64,000 nucleotides of DNA from the NCBI GenBank assembly GCA_037176705.1, contig CM073886.1:91113501-91177500 (forward strand), read 5' to 3'. How positions within the stretch are numbered: position 1 is the first letter of the stretch; the number at the start of each line of letters is the position of its first letter. Shown here in pieces: positions 34,136 to 45,360 of the stretch. The translations under genes were made by a program, and so were the position numbers. The notes beneath the pieces were generated by a model that worked only from the letters and a program-made list of their open reading frames with translations, did no database searches and was not told the DNA's origin. This DNA is from Molossus alvarezi. Lineage: Eukaryota > Chordata > Mammalia > Chiroptera > Molossidae.

Positions 34136-35354
34136 TTTTCAAACTGTTATGGCCAAAGATTAATGCTTATCTGTATCAATTAACAAACCTATTTTTACTG
34201 GATTAGGAATGAAATTTATATTATTAATAAGAAACTTAAGTTATGAAAAATATAGCTAAAGGCTCCTGTTAAATTTCCTACTTTGGAATTATATCAATCA
34301 CCAGGCAGAAAGAAGGCTTATTAAAAAGCTATATAAAGACAGTGAAAGGCTGCAGAAACACCCTTACCACACTGGTTCCTATAGATGAGTCCTAAGTTAT
34401 TTTTAGGAGGTCTGCAAGATGGTATAGAATTTAAGAATTATAAAAATATATTAATTGGTTAGAGTTTATTTTTCATTGCACATAAAAATTAAAAATACCC
34501 ATAATATATCTATAATAAAGTTCAACAAGATTTGTTCTTGATGGTTAGTAAGAAAGTTTGAAATAGACTGTCCAAAAAAGAACAAAGTATTTTATGGACT
34601 CTCAAAGTAAAGATGATCATCTCTTATTCACCTTAATAAAAGATTAAATTCTTTGTCTAATTGTGACGATATGCACATCTTTACACTTGCCATACCCCTT
34701 TATAAATTTTTATTATTTTAAAAATTGTATTACTGAAAGATAGATTGTTAGAAATGTGCTTCCTGGCACATGAAGGTAGTAACATGTATGCAATAAATGT
34801 TCACTGAGAGACTGATGGTCCTGACTACAAAGGGAAGCTTTGTTTTTCCAGGACTTCCAGGCAGTAGGAGGTTCCACACAATTGAGTATTTCAGATAAGA
34901 GAATCTTATCATTAATTGATTAAAATGATTATTATTATTTTTTTACCAATTAAGTTAGAATCATTGCCCATTCTCTGCCTTATTATACATTAATAAATAC
35001 CATTTAATTTTTTCTTAATGAATTAGCATCATTATAATGAGCATCTGACATGTTCTCTCAGAATACAATGAAACATCACCTACAGCAAAAGTTTCCACAA
35101 TATGCCACGGCCATGCTGTGTTTCTTCAGTTAGTGTCACGTGGTCAGCTACCACCTCTTGCTGCTGCAGAATAGAAGTCCCTAGCTATGCCTTTTGCGCT
35201 CACTTTTTCTAGCCCAATAATATAGTAGGCTAGAGAGATCCACAGTCCCTGCCCTTATTTTGCTTTTGCTTGTTCATTTATTTATTTTTAATTCTTGAGC
35301 TATGTAGGTTATATAGTCATAAACTGTAAGAATTTTCCCCTTTAAAGGGGACTC
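34136..35354. other. AT-rich intronic DNA, nothing recognised
   Basis: No gene or nameable repeat. 'cttcctggcacatgaaggtagtaacatgtatgcaataaatgttcactga' near 34760 may be the end of a MIR or L2. Confidence 0.35.
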
Positions 35355-35369
35355 TCCCTCACTTTTATT

Positions 35370-35625
35370 TATTTATTTTATTTATTTATTTGTATCTTCA
35401 CCTGAGGACATTTTTCCATTTTTTGTTCAGATAGAGTGGGAGGGAGAGAGTGAAAGAGAGAGAAACATCGATATGAAAGGAACACATCGAGTGGTTGCCA
35501 ACCGCACGACCAACCAGGGCCGGGGACAAACTGCAACTGAGGCACGTGCCCTTAGGGGGAACCGAACCCGGGTCTCTCTAGACCGCAGGCCGACGCTCCA
35601 ACCGCTGAGCCAAACTGGCCAGGGC
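35370..35625 (-). mobile_element. VES SINE, young subfamily, perfect 15-bp TSD
   Basis: Reverse full-length copy. Its tail is an (ATTT)n-rich stretch (35366-35390), so the poly-A tail became (AAAT)n. TCCCTCACTTTTATT is identical at 35355-35369 and 35626-35640. Confidence 0.97.
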
Positions 35626-35640
35626 TCCCTCACTTTTATT

Positions 35641-37145
35641 ATTGCTTAGTCTTTTTTGAACTTAGAACCAGATAATCAACTTGTTAGCACCATGGCCAAA
35701 GTAAGAAATAAAGAGTATTGCCATGACTGGTCCGAGAGGCTTTCTATGAGTCAAGGGCTTATATACTTTCACTTTTCTACGTAAATAACATGAAAAGTTA
35801 GTACAGAGATTAAAAGTAGACTACAGGAAAAATAGATCTGATACTTCTGGATCCTAAGGAAAAAAATCATGATTCAAGAGTATCCGAAGAAAGTGAACTG
35901 CTCTTGAAAACAGGCTTTTTGCTTAGTTTGCTCAAAAAGAGGAACCAATTCTACATGGTATTGCACACCACACAGAGCTAATATTGCAAAGGGATTTCTG
36001 TTTCTTATAACAGCCAAGATTAAGCTAGTTTAACATTATAGGTTAGATAGATGAAAAGTAGTTAAAAAGTATATATACACTTTCACAACCGATCAGACCC
36101 GAGGGGCCCTAGCCTGACTTAATCCAGCATTACACAGACAGTCTGAAGAACCTGAAATGGCCTGGTGCCACTGGAGAGGACTAAGCACCTCAGGGTGTAT
36201 TTCCTGAAGAGGCTTTAGAATTCTTTCTTGATTCACAAGCTCGGACTGCCCCTTCCTCCTCTAGTTTCTGGCTCTGGTCATAGAGCAGGTATTGTGTGCT
36301 TAGAACTTTGAAAAAAGGATCTGACACCTTATCTCCCTAAAGCTGAGTAGATAGTATGTCCCAACCTGTATCTGTGTGTGACTATGTTCAGTTTGGTACT
36401 AGTTTTGATATGATGAAACTTAAAGAAACCTGGAAAGTACTTAGAGACATAGTTTGATGAAAAGGATCATATAGTTTATCGAAGTACTTGACAGAGCCAG
36501 CACCGGAAACCAACTCTATCTCTAATTAAATACCAATTTTATTTAAAATTTATCCCCCCCCCCCCGCCCCTAAATACCCTATGCACAGGCCTGGATAATT
36601 TACAAGCGGACTGAAGAGACTCCTAGGCTGTGAACGGAACTGTCCTGCAGTACACTCTTCTGACAATGCTGGTACCCCAAGTAAAACACCACATTTGTTG
36701 TTCACCTAAATTGGGGTGTTAGAACCTACTGCAGACTGCATATCATTAAGAAATGTAACTCTTGAATTTTAGTGTCAAATTTCATGCTACTATAAAAAAT
36801 TCTAATTATATGTCTATAATAGTGATTTTATTCCTTGACATTCTATTTCTTTCATTTACTGAAGCCTTTTATACATTATCTAAAGCTTTTAAAAAAAGAA
36901 AACAGATGGCAAACCAATGGGAAAAATGATGAGGTCATATTTAGATAATGCTTTTCTTATATAGAGGTATAATTATATCCATTATCTGAAAATATTCTTA
37001 TGATATAAGGAATATCAGATCTTCAGCTTTACTGGAAAGACTGAAATACATGGTACCATTATATTTTTATTACATAGGAAAGCTTTTTTAAAATGGGGGT
37101 ACTGATGTCAGCATCATGACTGACTATAACATACAACTAGTGGGA
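35641..37145. other. Intronic DNA, nothing recognised
   Basis: No gene recognised. Contains a C-run at 36554-36570. The patch 36085-36300 is a little GC-richer but has no open frame of note. Confidence 0.35.
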
Positions 37146-37149
37146 CATC

Positions 37150-39500
37150 TGTAACTCACCAAAAATTTTTCTGTTTAGCACACTAGAATGCCTGAGAGAT
37201 CCACACAGCTATACATCTGAAGGCACGTGGACTGAAATGCATATGGGAGGCAGAACTGGGGCAATGACAGGAACAGCTCCCATGACTCTGGTTCTCCTGA
37301 CATGGTGGCTGAGCCTGCAGCCCTAGCAAGCACAGTAGCAGCAGCAGAAACAGCATTTGCAACTCTGCACACACACACCCCGTAGCCCCAGCAAAGAAAA
37401 AGGACAGCATCAGCATCAGCACCCATGACTCCAGCTTCCCGCATCCCAGCTGCAGTAGTACTACCAACACCACCAAACATCCGGGCAGCAGAAGCAGAAG
37501 CAGTGCGTGATACTCTGGCTTCCTGGCCACAGTGGCACCAGCAGCCACAGAGAACTGGGCAGCAGCAGCGGTAGAGCTTGCAACCCAGACCCTCCTCAAC
37601 CCTGTTACCAGTCTGTTCCATCACTTCATGACAGCAGAGATGCCCAAGATCCAGACAAACCTGGGCAGAGTGGGGGCACATGCCATCACTGTGACCCTAG
37701 TGACACCTGTGATCATGGAAAAACCCATGACCATGGTGACACTGGGAGCAGCAAGGCACCAATGACCCTGCAGGCACAAGCAGCAATGAAGAGGGTACCT
37801 GTGACACCTCTGGCAGAGGTGGTGGAAGGTAGAAAGTGCTGGCTCTCAAATATAACTAGAGCCAACTTGGGCAAGAGAAACCAAAAACTTGTGCTAGCAA
37901 GTACTACCTACTGGGAAATAAAGCCTAATTACCAACATGCTAAATTGTTAAAATTAAGCCTGGCCGGTGTAGCTCAGTGGATTGAGTGTTGTCCCATGGA
38001 CTGAGAGGTCCTGGTTTGATTCTCAGGTAGGGCACAAGCTTAGGTTGCAGGCTTGAACCCCAGTGGGGGTCATGCAGGAGGCAGCTGATCAATGTTTTTC
38101 TCTCTCTCTCCCTTCCTCTCTCTCTAAAAAAATCAAGTAAAAACATATTTTTAAAAAATTGTTAAAATTAAAACAAAGCTGTACCTAAATAAGAAAAGTG
38201 TTCACTAATTCCAATGTGCTAGCAGAAGAATAATCCATCAAGCACCATGAATAATCACAGTAACAGTATATTACAAAAATGAAACGACAATTTTCCAGGA
38301 ACCAAACTCAAAGTCTTATAAGATTCTCATCCAAATGACAGAGAATTCAAAATAGCTATCATAAAGAAACTCAGTGAGATACAAGAAAACTCAGAAATAT
38401 AATTCAGTGAGCTCAGGAATAAAGTTAATAAAAGAACGGGGTACTTTACCAACAAGATTGAAACTCTAAAAAAGAACCAAACAGAAATTCTGCAGCTGAA
38501 GAACTCAATAAATGAGATGAAGAATGTATTAGAAAGCATTGGAAATAGAGTAGACCATATGAAAGAGAGAATTAGCGGGCTTGAAGACAGACATCTATAA
38601 ATGATTCAGGTAGAAGAGAACTAAAAAATTAAAAAACCCCAAGAACTCTACATGAACTATCTGACTCCATTAGAAAGAGAAAAATAAGGATAATGGATAC
38701 CCTAGAGGGAGAAGGGAGCAGAGGGACTATTTGAAGAAATACTATATGAGAACTTCCAAAACTTGGAGAAGGAACTCAACATACAAGTATAAGAATTTAA
38801 CAGACCACCTAATTATCTCAAAGCCAAAAGATCATCTCTAAGACACATTAAAACTGTCAAAAGTCAATGATAAAGAAAGAATACCAAAGGCAGCCAGGGG
38901 GGGGGAAAAGACAGTAACCTACAAAGGAACTATCAGGCTATTTTTAGATCTCTCAATGGGGAAACTCTACAGGCCATACTGTAGGAGTTGGATGACATAC
39001 TCAAAATATTGAGATTAAAAACTGCCAGCCAAGAATAATCTATCCAGCAAAGTTATACTTCAAACATGAAGGAGAAATAAAGGCTTTTCAGACAAAGAGT
39101 TAAGGGTGTTCACCACAAGATCTGCCTTACCAGAAATGTTGAAGGGAGCTCTTCTACTGTAAACAAAAAGGCAAAAAGCACATAAAAACTTAGACTAAAG
39201 TGATAAACAAAATCAGAAAATTGCAACTCTATTACAGAACAGAATGTTAAACACTTGAAGCTACTTCAATGTGGTAACAAACACAAAATATAAAAAGGGA
39301 TTTGTGACAACAAAAACTTGAAATGGGAGGGGGAAAAGATGAATTTATATAGGCAAATAGAGCTAAGATATTATCAGAAGTAAAAAGGCTATTTTATGTA
39401 TGAGATGTGTTATATAAGCCTCATGGTAACCATAAAACAAAAACCTAGAGCAGAGACACAAAACGGCTCCATTGGTCTTAAAAAGGTTAATACGTTGACT
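37150..39500 (+). repeat. L1/HAL1 5' region: GC-rich leader plus ORF1 remnant
   Basis: The first part (37150-37930) is GC-rich with CAG/CCAG-rich phrases and behaves like an L1 5' leader. The second (38165-39500), after the VES, carries the ORF1-type sequence of old L1/HAL1: 'ccaaatgacagagaattcaaaatagctatcat', 'aaagaaactcagtgagatacaagaaaac', 'agacacattaaaactgtcaaaagtcaatgataaagaaagaat', 'gccagccaagaataatctatccagcaaagtta', 'agatctgccttaccagaaatgttgaagggagctctt'. Many stops break the frame. Long antisense open frames at 37175-37681 and 37183-37599 arise from the GC- and CAG-rich composition and show no known domain. Confidence 0.72.
37958..38155 (+). mobile_element. VES SINE, older subfamily, perfect 16-bp TSD
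   Basis: 'gcctggccggtgtagctcagtgg' head, 'tggtttgattctcaggtagggcacaagct', 'atgcaggaggcagctgatcaatg', CT run, 'aaaaaatcaagtaaaaacatattt'. AAATTGTTAAAATTAA is identical at 37942-37957 and 38156-38171. It lies inside the L1/HAL1 element. Confidence 0.96.
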
Positions 39501-39574
39501 CCATTATTGGCTCACTGTATGCTTTCTTACTAGGAAAAGATGTCAGGAGGTTTGGGGTTATAGATTAACATTCC

Positions 39575-39710
39575 TTTGTTGAGGCATAACTGATGTACCG
39601 AGAGTTGCACATGTTTGGATGTGTATAGTTTAATGAGTTTGGACAGGCACCTATACTCATGGCACAATAACCACAGTCAGATGATATCAAAGAGCAATGC
39701 ATTTAGGCCG
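39575..39710 (-). repeat. Old L1 3' end fragment, antisense
   Basis: 'tttgttgaggcataactgatgtaccgagagttgcacatgtttggatgtgtatagtttaatgagtttggac' is the antisense terminus of an L1M element. Confidence 0.65.
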
Positions 39711-40610
39711 GTTCAGTTGTATAGAGCCTCAAGTAATTATTAATATAAAACAACAATCTCTCTTTCAAGTGATTTATAGTTATTTTATCATAATGGAACT
39801 GAAGAAATTATAAAAAGTAAATACAGTAAGACATAAAAATATAGGAATAGCAGGTCTTATCTTTAAATTTATATATAGGTGAGGAATGGATGGTTTCTGA
39901 GTTTGAAATAATTTGCTTCAAGTGATAGAATACATTTAGAACCAGAACTATGGGTAGAATATAAATCCCCAATTAGCTGTATAACTCTGGCCCAGGAAAT
40001 TGGGTAAAGATGATACAACCAAAGGAATATTACTTCCCAATCAAAGTTGATTTCCTGACAACAGAAGCCCTAAAGAAAGTATTATGCCTATTAGAGCACC
40101 AGGCTAAATGGAAGACCTTCACTCACAGAAGAAGGACAAATGAAGTACACTTATGCAGGTATGTTAGAACACAAAGTTTTTGTGTTTTTATGGGTTCCTT
40201 CCCAACTGCTTTTAATCCAAGGATAATACATTAAATCCTATAATGAAGTGTCAATGGTAAACTTGTATTAGACTTGCCAGATGAATTCATAAAATCAGGA
40301 AATAACAGTGCTGGAAGTTTTACTTAAGAATGTATACAAGTCCACACACACATACTCCTTTACATGCAACTGTGAGAACACATGAAACAAAAGTTTATTT
40401 TGAGATTTTATTTTGTCATATTTATATGTAGCCATATTGATTAAAAGCTTTAAATGCAACTAACATAGTATTAAAATTTATATTTTCAATTTGTAGGATT
40501 TGAATAAAAAATAAAATAGAACCATAAACAGCTGTATTTTTTCTTCCAAATATAAAATTATTGTTTTTATATAGCAATGTAAATTTATCAAAGGTTTTCT
40601 CCTCATTTAA
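39711..40610. other. AT-rich intronic DNA, nothing recognised
   Basis: No repeat or gene recognised. A 74-codon frame at 40010-40234 has no identifiable domain. Confidence 0.35.
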
Positions 40611-40614
40611 TTTA

Positions 40615-40740
40615 CTTCTTACGAAAAACTGAGAGGTGCATGAGGCATTTTACGATAAGAAAACTGAGTTATAAAGGTTTAGATAACTTCACTGTTAGTA
40701 ACTGGAATTAAGAGTCTTTGTACTCCTCTGCTTATTTTTT
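40615..40740 (-). repeat. MIR fragment, antisense
   Basis: 'ttttacgataagaaaactgagttataaaggtttagataacttcactgttagtaactgg' follows the antisense MIR core with heavy divergence. Confidence 0.55.
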
Positions 40741-41594
40741 GAGAAAAAAATAATAGTCCAAAGCATTCTGATAATTACTGGTGTTATATATAATGAGCAC
40801 CGAGTATTACTGTCAAAATGACTACTAAAAATACAATGTCTACTTCTAGGTTTATTGGCAAATTAAACTGCTAGATATAGCAGATCATGTTCAAAAGACC
40901 AGATCATACAGAGTTGCCATAATACTCAGATAATTTATCTTGGACTAAAATAAAGTGCTTTATAAAAGCCTGATATTTAGTTATATAGCTCAATCAAGTA
41001 ATCTTTCCTGAATAGGTTTAAGAGGGTATTTGGCTCAACTGATGCATGAAGCTATAAAGCCATGGTCAAATAACACTTTCCAACTTCTTTTCCTGTGATA
41101 ATCTTACTATGCAAATGCACATGAGAACTTTTGGATCCGTTCCCAGAGTTTACATAGTTCTAACTTTGGAGTATCTGTTGGCTGGGAAGAGAGACTTAAT
41201 TCTAGCATACATTTAAGGATACCTAAAATTCTACTGTTTCCACAATGCTATGCAGTGAGATGACTCACAGTATCATTTTCAACCACGGAGAAAGAAGGAC
41301 TACTAGACTAACACTGGAAATTGTGAATATTAAATAAAATGTAGTGTTTATTGAAATTCACAAATCTTTCATGCTAAATAATTTCTTATTATCTTATCAG
41401 CAATACATATCAATTTGAAAAGACTGAAGTAAGTTTAGAGGAAATATAATCCTAAGAAAAAGGTAATCCATAATGCATCATAGATAGGGGCTAAATATGA
41501 ATTTTATTAAGCATTCTAAGATAGTGATAATACAATATTGCTTCTAGTAACACTTAACAATATTAGAATCAAAATAAAATGGCCAACTTAGTGT
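40741..41594. other. AT-rich intronic DNA, nothing recognised
   Basis: No repeat or gene recognised. Confidence 0.4.
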
Positions 41595-41610
41595 CCACAT
41601 CTTGTTTTCT

Positions 41611-41817
41611 TTAAAAATTTTTTTTGTTTTCCTTTATTGATTTTAGAGAGAGAGGAAGGGAGAGAAAGAGATGGAAACACTGATGAAAGAGAACATGAAC
41701 TGGTCACCTCCTGCATGCCCCCACAGGGGATCGGGCGTGGGCCCTGACTGGGAATCGAACCAGCAACCTCTTAGTGCATGGGCCGAAGCTCAACTACTGA
41801 GCCACACTGGCTGGACA
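41611..41817 (-). mobile_element. VES SINE, older subfamily
   Basis: Reverse copy: 'cctttattgattttagagag' at the tail, 'tcacctcctgcatgccccca', 'gggaatcgaaccagcaacctc' (B box in reverse) and 'ctgagccacactggctgga' (head). TSD CCACATCTTGTTTTCT (41595-41610) and CCACATCTTATTTTCT (41818-41833), one mismatch in 16. Confidence 0.95.
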
Positions 41818-41834
41818 CCACATCTTATTTTCTA

Positions 41835-43135
41835 AATACAAACTCCAGTAAGAGAAACCAGAGTTCATTGGAGAATTGCTTCATTCCAGGTGTGCAGAAG
41901 GCAAAATGCAAGATCAACCTGGAGCATCTTGGGCCAGAAAGTAAGAAAGTACTCAAAGGATGGAGGAAGATGAAAGGACACAGAGGCCCATCAGAAAGAG
42001 CTACAAAAGGCCAATGCTGGTATATCTGAACGGTGAGACAAATAATGACTGTTTGGGATTATAACACATGGAATAAGATAAATACTTATAAGCCATACTG
42101 ACATAAGTAAATACCTAAATATAGAAGAGCGATTTCTTCCTTATAGAAGAATTCCGAGGAATCAGAATCAAGGACACAGAAAGTCACCTTTATAACACCA
42201 TAGTAAATAACTGTTTCCTGCAGGCAAGATCCATCCATGGATGCTGAAATTAGTGAGGGAAGCCCTGGCAAGTTTGGCTCAGCAATTAGAGCAACAACCT
42301 ATGGATGGATAGGTTGTGGGTTCGATTTCCAGTCAAGGGCACGTACTCGGGTTGCAGGTTCAAACCCCGGCCCTGAGGGAGGCAATAAATTGATGTGTCT
42401 CTCTCACATTGATGTTTCTCTCTTTCTCTCTTCCTTCCTTCCACTCTCTCTAAAAATCAATAGAAAAATATTGTGTGAGGATTAACAAAAACAAACAAAC
42501 AAATTAGTGGGGGAAGCTTGAAAAGAAACAGAATATTTATATAGTCTCAAAGTACCTTCCCCCAAATACATATCATCTCAAAGGGAAAAGGAGTAATTTT
42601 ATAGTGCAGCAACTCAGCAGACACCCCTTTCAACATGAGATCATGATAATATCACCAGTAAAAAGACAATAGACATCTTGTCACCCTTGATATAATGCAC
42701 TGGGAAGGACATATCACTTATGTGGCGATCTTGCCAAAAAAAAAAGTGCATAACCTCAATCCAATCATGAGAAAACACCAGACAAACTCAAGGTGAGGCA
42801 TTCTACAAAATATCTAACCCGGATTTTTCCAAGTGTCAATGTCATGAAAGGCAAGAAAATACTTAGATCATGGAGAATAAGGAGACATGGTGACCAAATG
42901 CAATATGGAATCATAAAACCAAAAAAGGACATTAATGGGGAAACTGGTGAAATTCTAATAAGGTCTACATTAGTTAATAGTATTATATTAACATTAATTA
43001 TTTGGTTTTGATCATTGTACTATGGTTATACGAGACCTTAACATTGAAGGTATAAGGAAAGTCTATTATTTTAATAATTTCCCTGTAAACATAAAATTAT
43101 TTCAAAATAAAAACAATTACAAATAAATAAAAAAT
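41835..43135 (+). repeat. Old L1M 3' UTR
   Basis: Sense, ending in an A-rich tail at 43080-43135. Key phrases: 'caaatgcaatatggaatcataaaaccaaaaaaggacattaatggggaaactggtgaaattc', 'attagttaatagtattatattaacattaatta', 'tttgatcattgtactatggttatacgagaccttaacatt', 'aaattatttcaaaataaaaac'. These are the closing sequence of L1MC/ME-like families. A VES sits at 42263-42500. Short open frames inside are not genes. Confidence 0.7.
42263..42500 (+). mobile_element. VES SINE, mixed-type tail
   Basis: The head 'ccctggcaagtttggctcagcaa' and 'gttgcaggttcaaaccccggccctgagggaggca' fit the long subfamily. The tail 'ctctctaaaaatcaatagaaaaat' is of the older kind, yet it is followed by a 'gtgtgaggatta' piece of the young tail. 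TSD AAATTAGTGAGGGAAG (42247-42262) and AAATTAGTGGGGGAAG (42501-42516), one mismatch. Confidence 0.94.
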
Positions 43136-43429
43136 ATGGCTCATTCTGAGACTAGAAGAAAAATAGAAACCATGACCCAAAATTTTTGGAAGTCAATTTT
43201 AACTATCATTCAGATTTAGGCAAAATCCAGGTATTTTTAGATGATATAAGAAAATTAAATTCAGAAAAGATATAATTATCTTTTTAATTATGATAAAAAC
43301 ATTTCTTTTAACATGGCTGTCACATAAAAAGATTGAAATAAGCTCCATTAAGAATCTTCTCTTTCATGTTAAGAAATCATTGTTTAAGGCTCAAATCTTT
43401 CTTTACCTACTTGTATTCAATATTTCAAA

Positions 43430-43640
43430 AGCAAATAAGTAAATACAGCACTGTTTATGTCTAATATAGGCCCTAACTATACTTCACTATTACAACAATT
43501 ATCAATTTTCAATTCTCTCACTCCTTCTAGATCATGAACTATGAAGGCAGGAACCATCCATCTTTTGCCAAACGCACACCCCTAGTCCAGCATGGTTCTC
43601 CAGATATGGGGTACCAATAATTATTAGCTCAAAGTGAATT
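43430..43640 (+). repeat. L2 3' end, diverged
   Basis: 'ctagatcatgaactatgaaggcaggaaccatccatctt' and 'cctagtccagcatggttctccagatatggggtaccaataattatt' parallel the L2 closing motifs. Confidence 0.55.
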
Positions 43641-43682
43641 AAAAATTTTAAGTAAAAGATCTTTCGAGTTGAAAGGACTTAC

Positions 43683-43685
<3 letters not shown>

Positions 43686-43734
<49 letters not shown>
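43686..43734. repeat. (AT)n microsatellite
   Basis: About 24 uninterrupted AT units, the longest dinucleotide run in the window. Confidence 0.97.
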
Positions 43735-43737
<3 letters not shown>

Positions 43738-44032
43738 GCTTTTAATTATAAGTAACAATCCCCATGTAATTTATTATTTTAAAAAGAAAACAGATTTGAA
43801 GTTTCCAATGTGTTATTTGAAAATTGAATGTTACACCTTTATAGCTGAAACAGTTTTAAACCAAAGATCCCAGTGAAATAGTTTTTTTGAAACTTTGAGC
43901 TTTATAAAAATCATAGTGAAATAAAGAACACATTAAATCTATTAATCAGGGTGTTATTTTGATCAGTTTTATCAATGTTTTAGATTTTCTGTACCTAAAC
44001 ATTAGACTCAAATAAAAAGCAAACAAGAGTCT

Positions 44033-44269
44033 GACCGGCAGGTGTGACTCAGTGACTGTGTATCACTCATGCACCAAGAGGTCACTGGTTTGATTCCTGG
44101 TCAGGGCACATGCTTGGGTTGCGGGCTCGAACTCCAGTTGGGGTTGTGCAGGAGGAAGCCAATCAATGGTTCTCTCTTATATAATGTTTTTATCTCTTTC
44201 TCCTTCTCCCTTCCTCTCTCTTTAAAAATCAGTAAAAATGTATTAAAAAAACAAAACAAAACAAAAAAC
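44033..44269 (+). mobile_element. VES SINE, older subfamily, perfect 12-bp TSD
   Basis: 'gaccggcaggtgtgactcagtgac' head, 'gtttgattcctggtcagggcacatgcttgggttgcgggctcgaac', 'gtgcaggaggaagccaatcaatgg', and a tail of AAAAAC units. AAACAAGAGTCT is identical at 44021-44032 and 44270-44281. It lies about 400 bp downstream (on the gene strand) of the CWC27 exon. Confidence 0.95.
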
Positions 44270-44597
44270 AAACAAGAGTCTATTTAACACTACTCAAATG
44301 AATGTACAACTGTTTATGCAAGTATCAAACATAGGGTCTAAATACTTTTCTTTGATATTTTAAAGGGCATACAACACAAAAAAATGAACATTCATTTTCT
44401 GTGCACTTCTAGATATGTGCTATGGCAACATTTAAATTTTGCCTGATGTCAAGTACTTTTTTTAATTTAGGAACAATAGTCACAATCATGTTTGATTGAA
44501 TTTGCTTCTCAGACAAAAGTCCTAGGTGAAAATTTACATTACTGGCTGTCCAAAGAAAGTATTAAAAAAAAAAAAAAAGTAGCAAAATTGAACTCAG

Positions 44598-44646
44598 GAA
44601 GGAAGGAAGAGAAAAAGAGGAGGAAAGAAGGAAGGAAGAAGGAAAA
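44598..44646. repeat. Polypurine (GGAA-rich) tract beside the exon
   Basis: Nearly pure A/G on the plus strand, with several GGAA units. On the CWC27 strand it is a ~49-nt pyrimidine tract beginning about 38 nt past the donor site, where a polypyrimidine-binding protein could act. That role is inference only. Confidence 0.9.
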
Positions 44647-44684
44647 GTACCGAGTAAAAATATAAGCCTGATAAATGCTCTTAC

Positions 44685-44788
44685 CGTCACTTCTTTTTTC
44701 TGCTTGTTTTGCTGCATTTTCTATTTTTTTTTGTTTTGCTGCTAAGAGTTCCCGCTTTAATTGTCTTGCTTCTTTTCTGAGCTCTTCA
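44685..44788 (-). CDS. CWC27: CWC27 internal exon (104 nt), charged helical region
   Basis: CWC27 is a nuclear cyclophilin-like protein of the spliceosome. It associates with CWC22 around activation of the complex, and its N-terminal prolyl isomerase-type fold is thought to be inactive. This exon codes for part of the C-terminal half, about residues 313-347 of the ~472-residue human protein as I recall it. The frame reads EELRKEARQLKRELLAAK and then KKIENAAKQAEKRSD, a long charged amphipathic helix. I recall human CWC27 as nearly identical, with Val for the Ile and Glu for the last Asp. On the minus strand the acceptor is a pyrimidine-rich tract ending 'tttcctttatag' (AG at 44790-44789) and the donor is G|GTAAGAG (GT at 44684-44683). 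The exon starts one base into a codon completion (T, finishing Ser) and ends with one base of the next codon: 1 + 34 codons + 1 = 104 nt. Intact, with no stop. The remaining exons lie outside the window. Confidence 0.93.
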
Positions 44789-44799
44789 CTATAAAGGAA

Positions 44800-45225
44800 A
44801 AACAATTATAGAAGTATATAATATACTGAGAGAAAGTTGTTTAGCAAATATAAGTAAGTACAGTTTTCAGGTACACTACATCTCTAAGAAAAACAAAATG
44901 TATAATGTAATTCATTTTGTTTTTGTGTATGTGTACTTGTGGTACAGTAATGTACTTAAAGGATATTTTTTAAGTTGTAATTATTCATAATAGTAATGTA
45001 ATATTTATTATAAAATATACACCCTTTCAAGTATATCAAACTGAAGCAGGTAAGTGATAAATGACCCATTTTGTTCCCTTTAAATTACTTGCAAATTTAA
45101 CATTTTAGTTTCAGTATAATAATTCGTGGAGATCCAAATCAAAGCAAAATTTTTAATGTAAGTACTATTCACTCAACCTGGGCATATATATAAAGATTTG
45201 GCTTTAAAACTAGTTGAATTCCTGA
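44800..45225. other. CWC27 intron just upstream of the exon
   Basis: AT-rich, with no recognised repeat or exon. It contains the branch-point region for the 44788 acceptor, though I do not assign a particular branch adenosine. Confidence 0.4.
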
Positions 45226-45229
45226 ACTG

Positions 45230-45360
45230 GCACAAATAACTGCCATTTATTAAGCAATTATTACAAGTTAGCTGCAGTGCTAAAATTTTTATAAACTCAA
45301 TAAAAATTTTAATACCTATTAATACCCATTTAATACCACAATTTGGGAAATAATTTCCTC
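45230..45360 (-). repeat. MIR fragment, antisense (tentative)
   Basis: 'ataactgccatttattaagcaattattacaagttagctgcagtgctaaaatttttataaactcaa' follows the antisense MIR 3' part but is very diverged. Confidence 0.4.

Noticed and set aside
37175..37681. 168-codon minus-strand open frame
   Set aside because: It lies in an L1-type leader rich in CAG and CCAG, overlaps a second long frame in another phase, and has no recognisable fold. A composition effect is the simplest reading.
1..44684. The next CWC27 exon downstream (segment around AEYRREKQKYEAL)
   Set aside because: Looked for on the minus strand by eye and not found. It probably lies left of the window, though a translated search would be more reliable.
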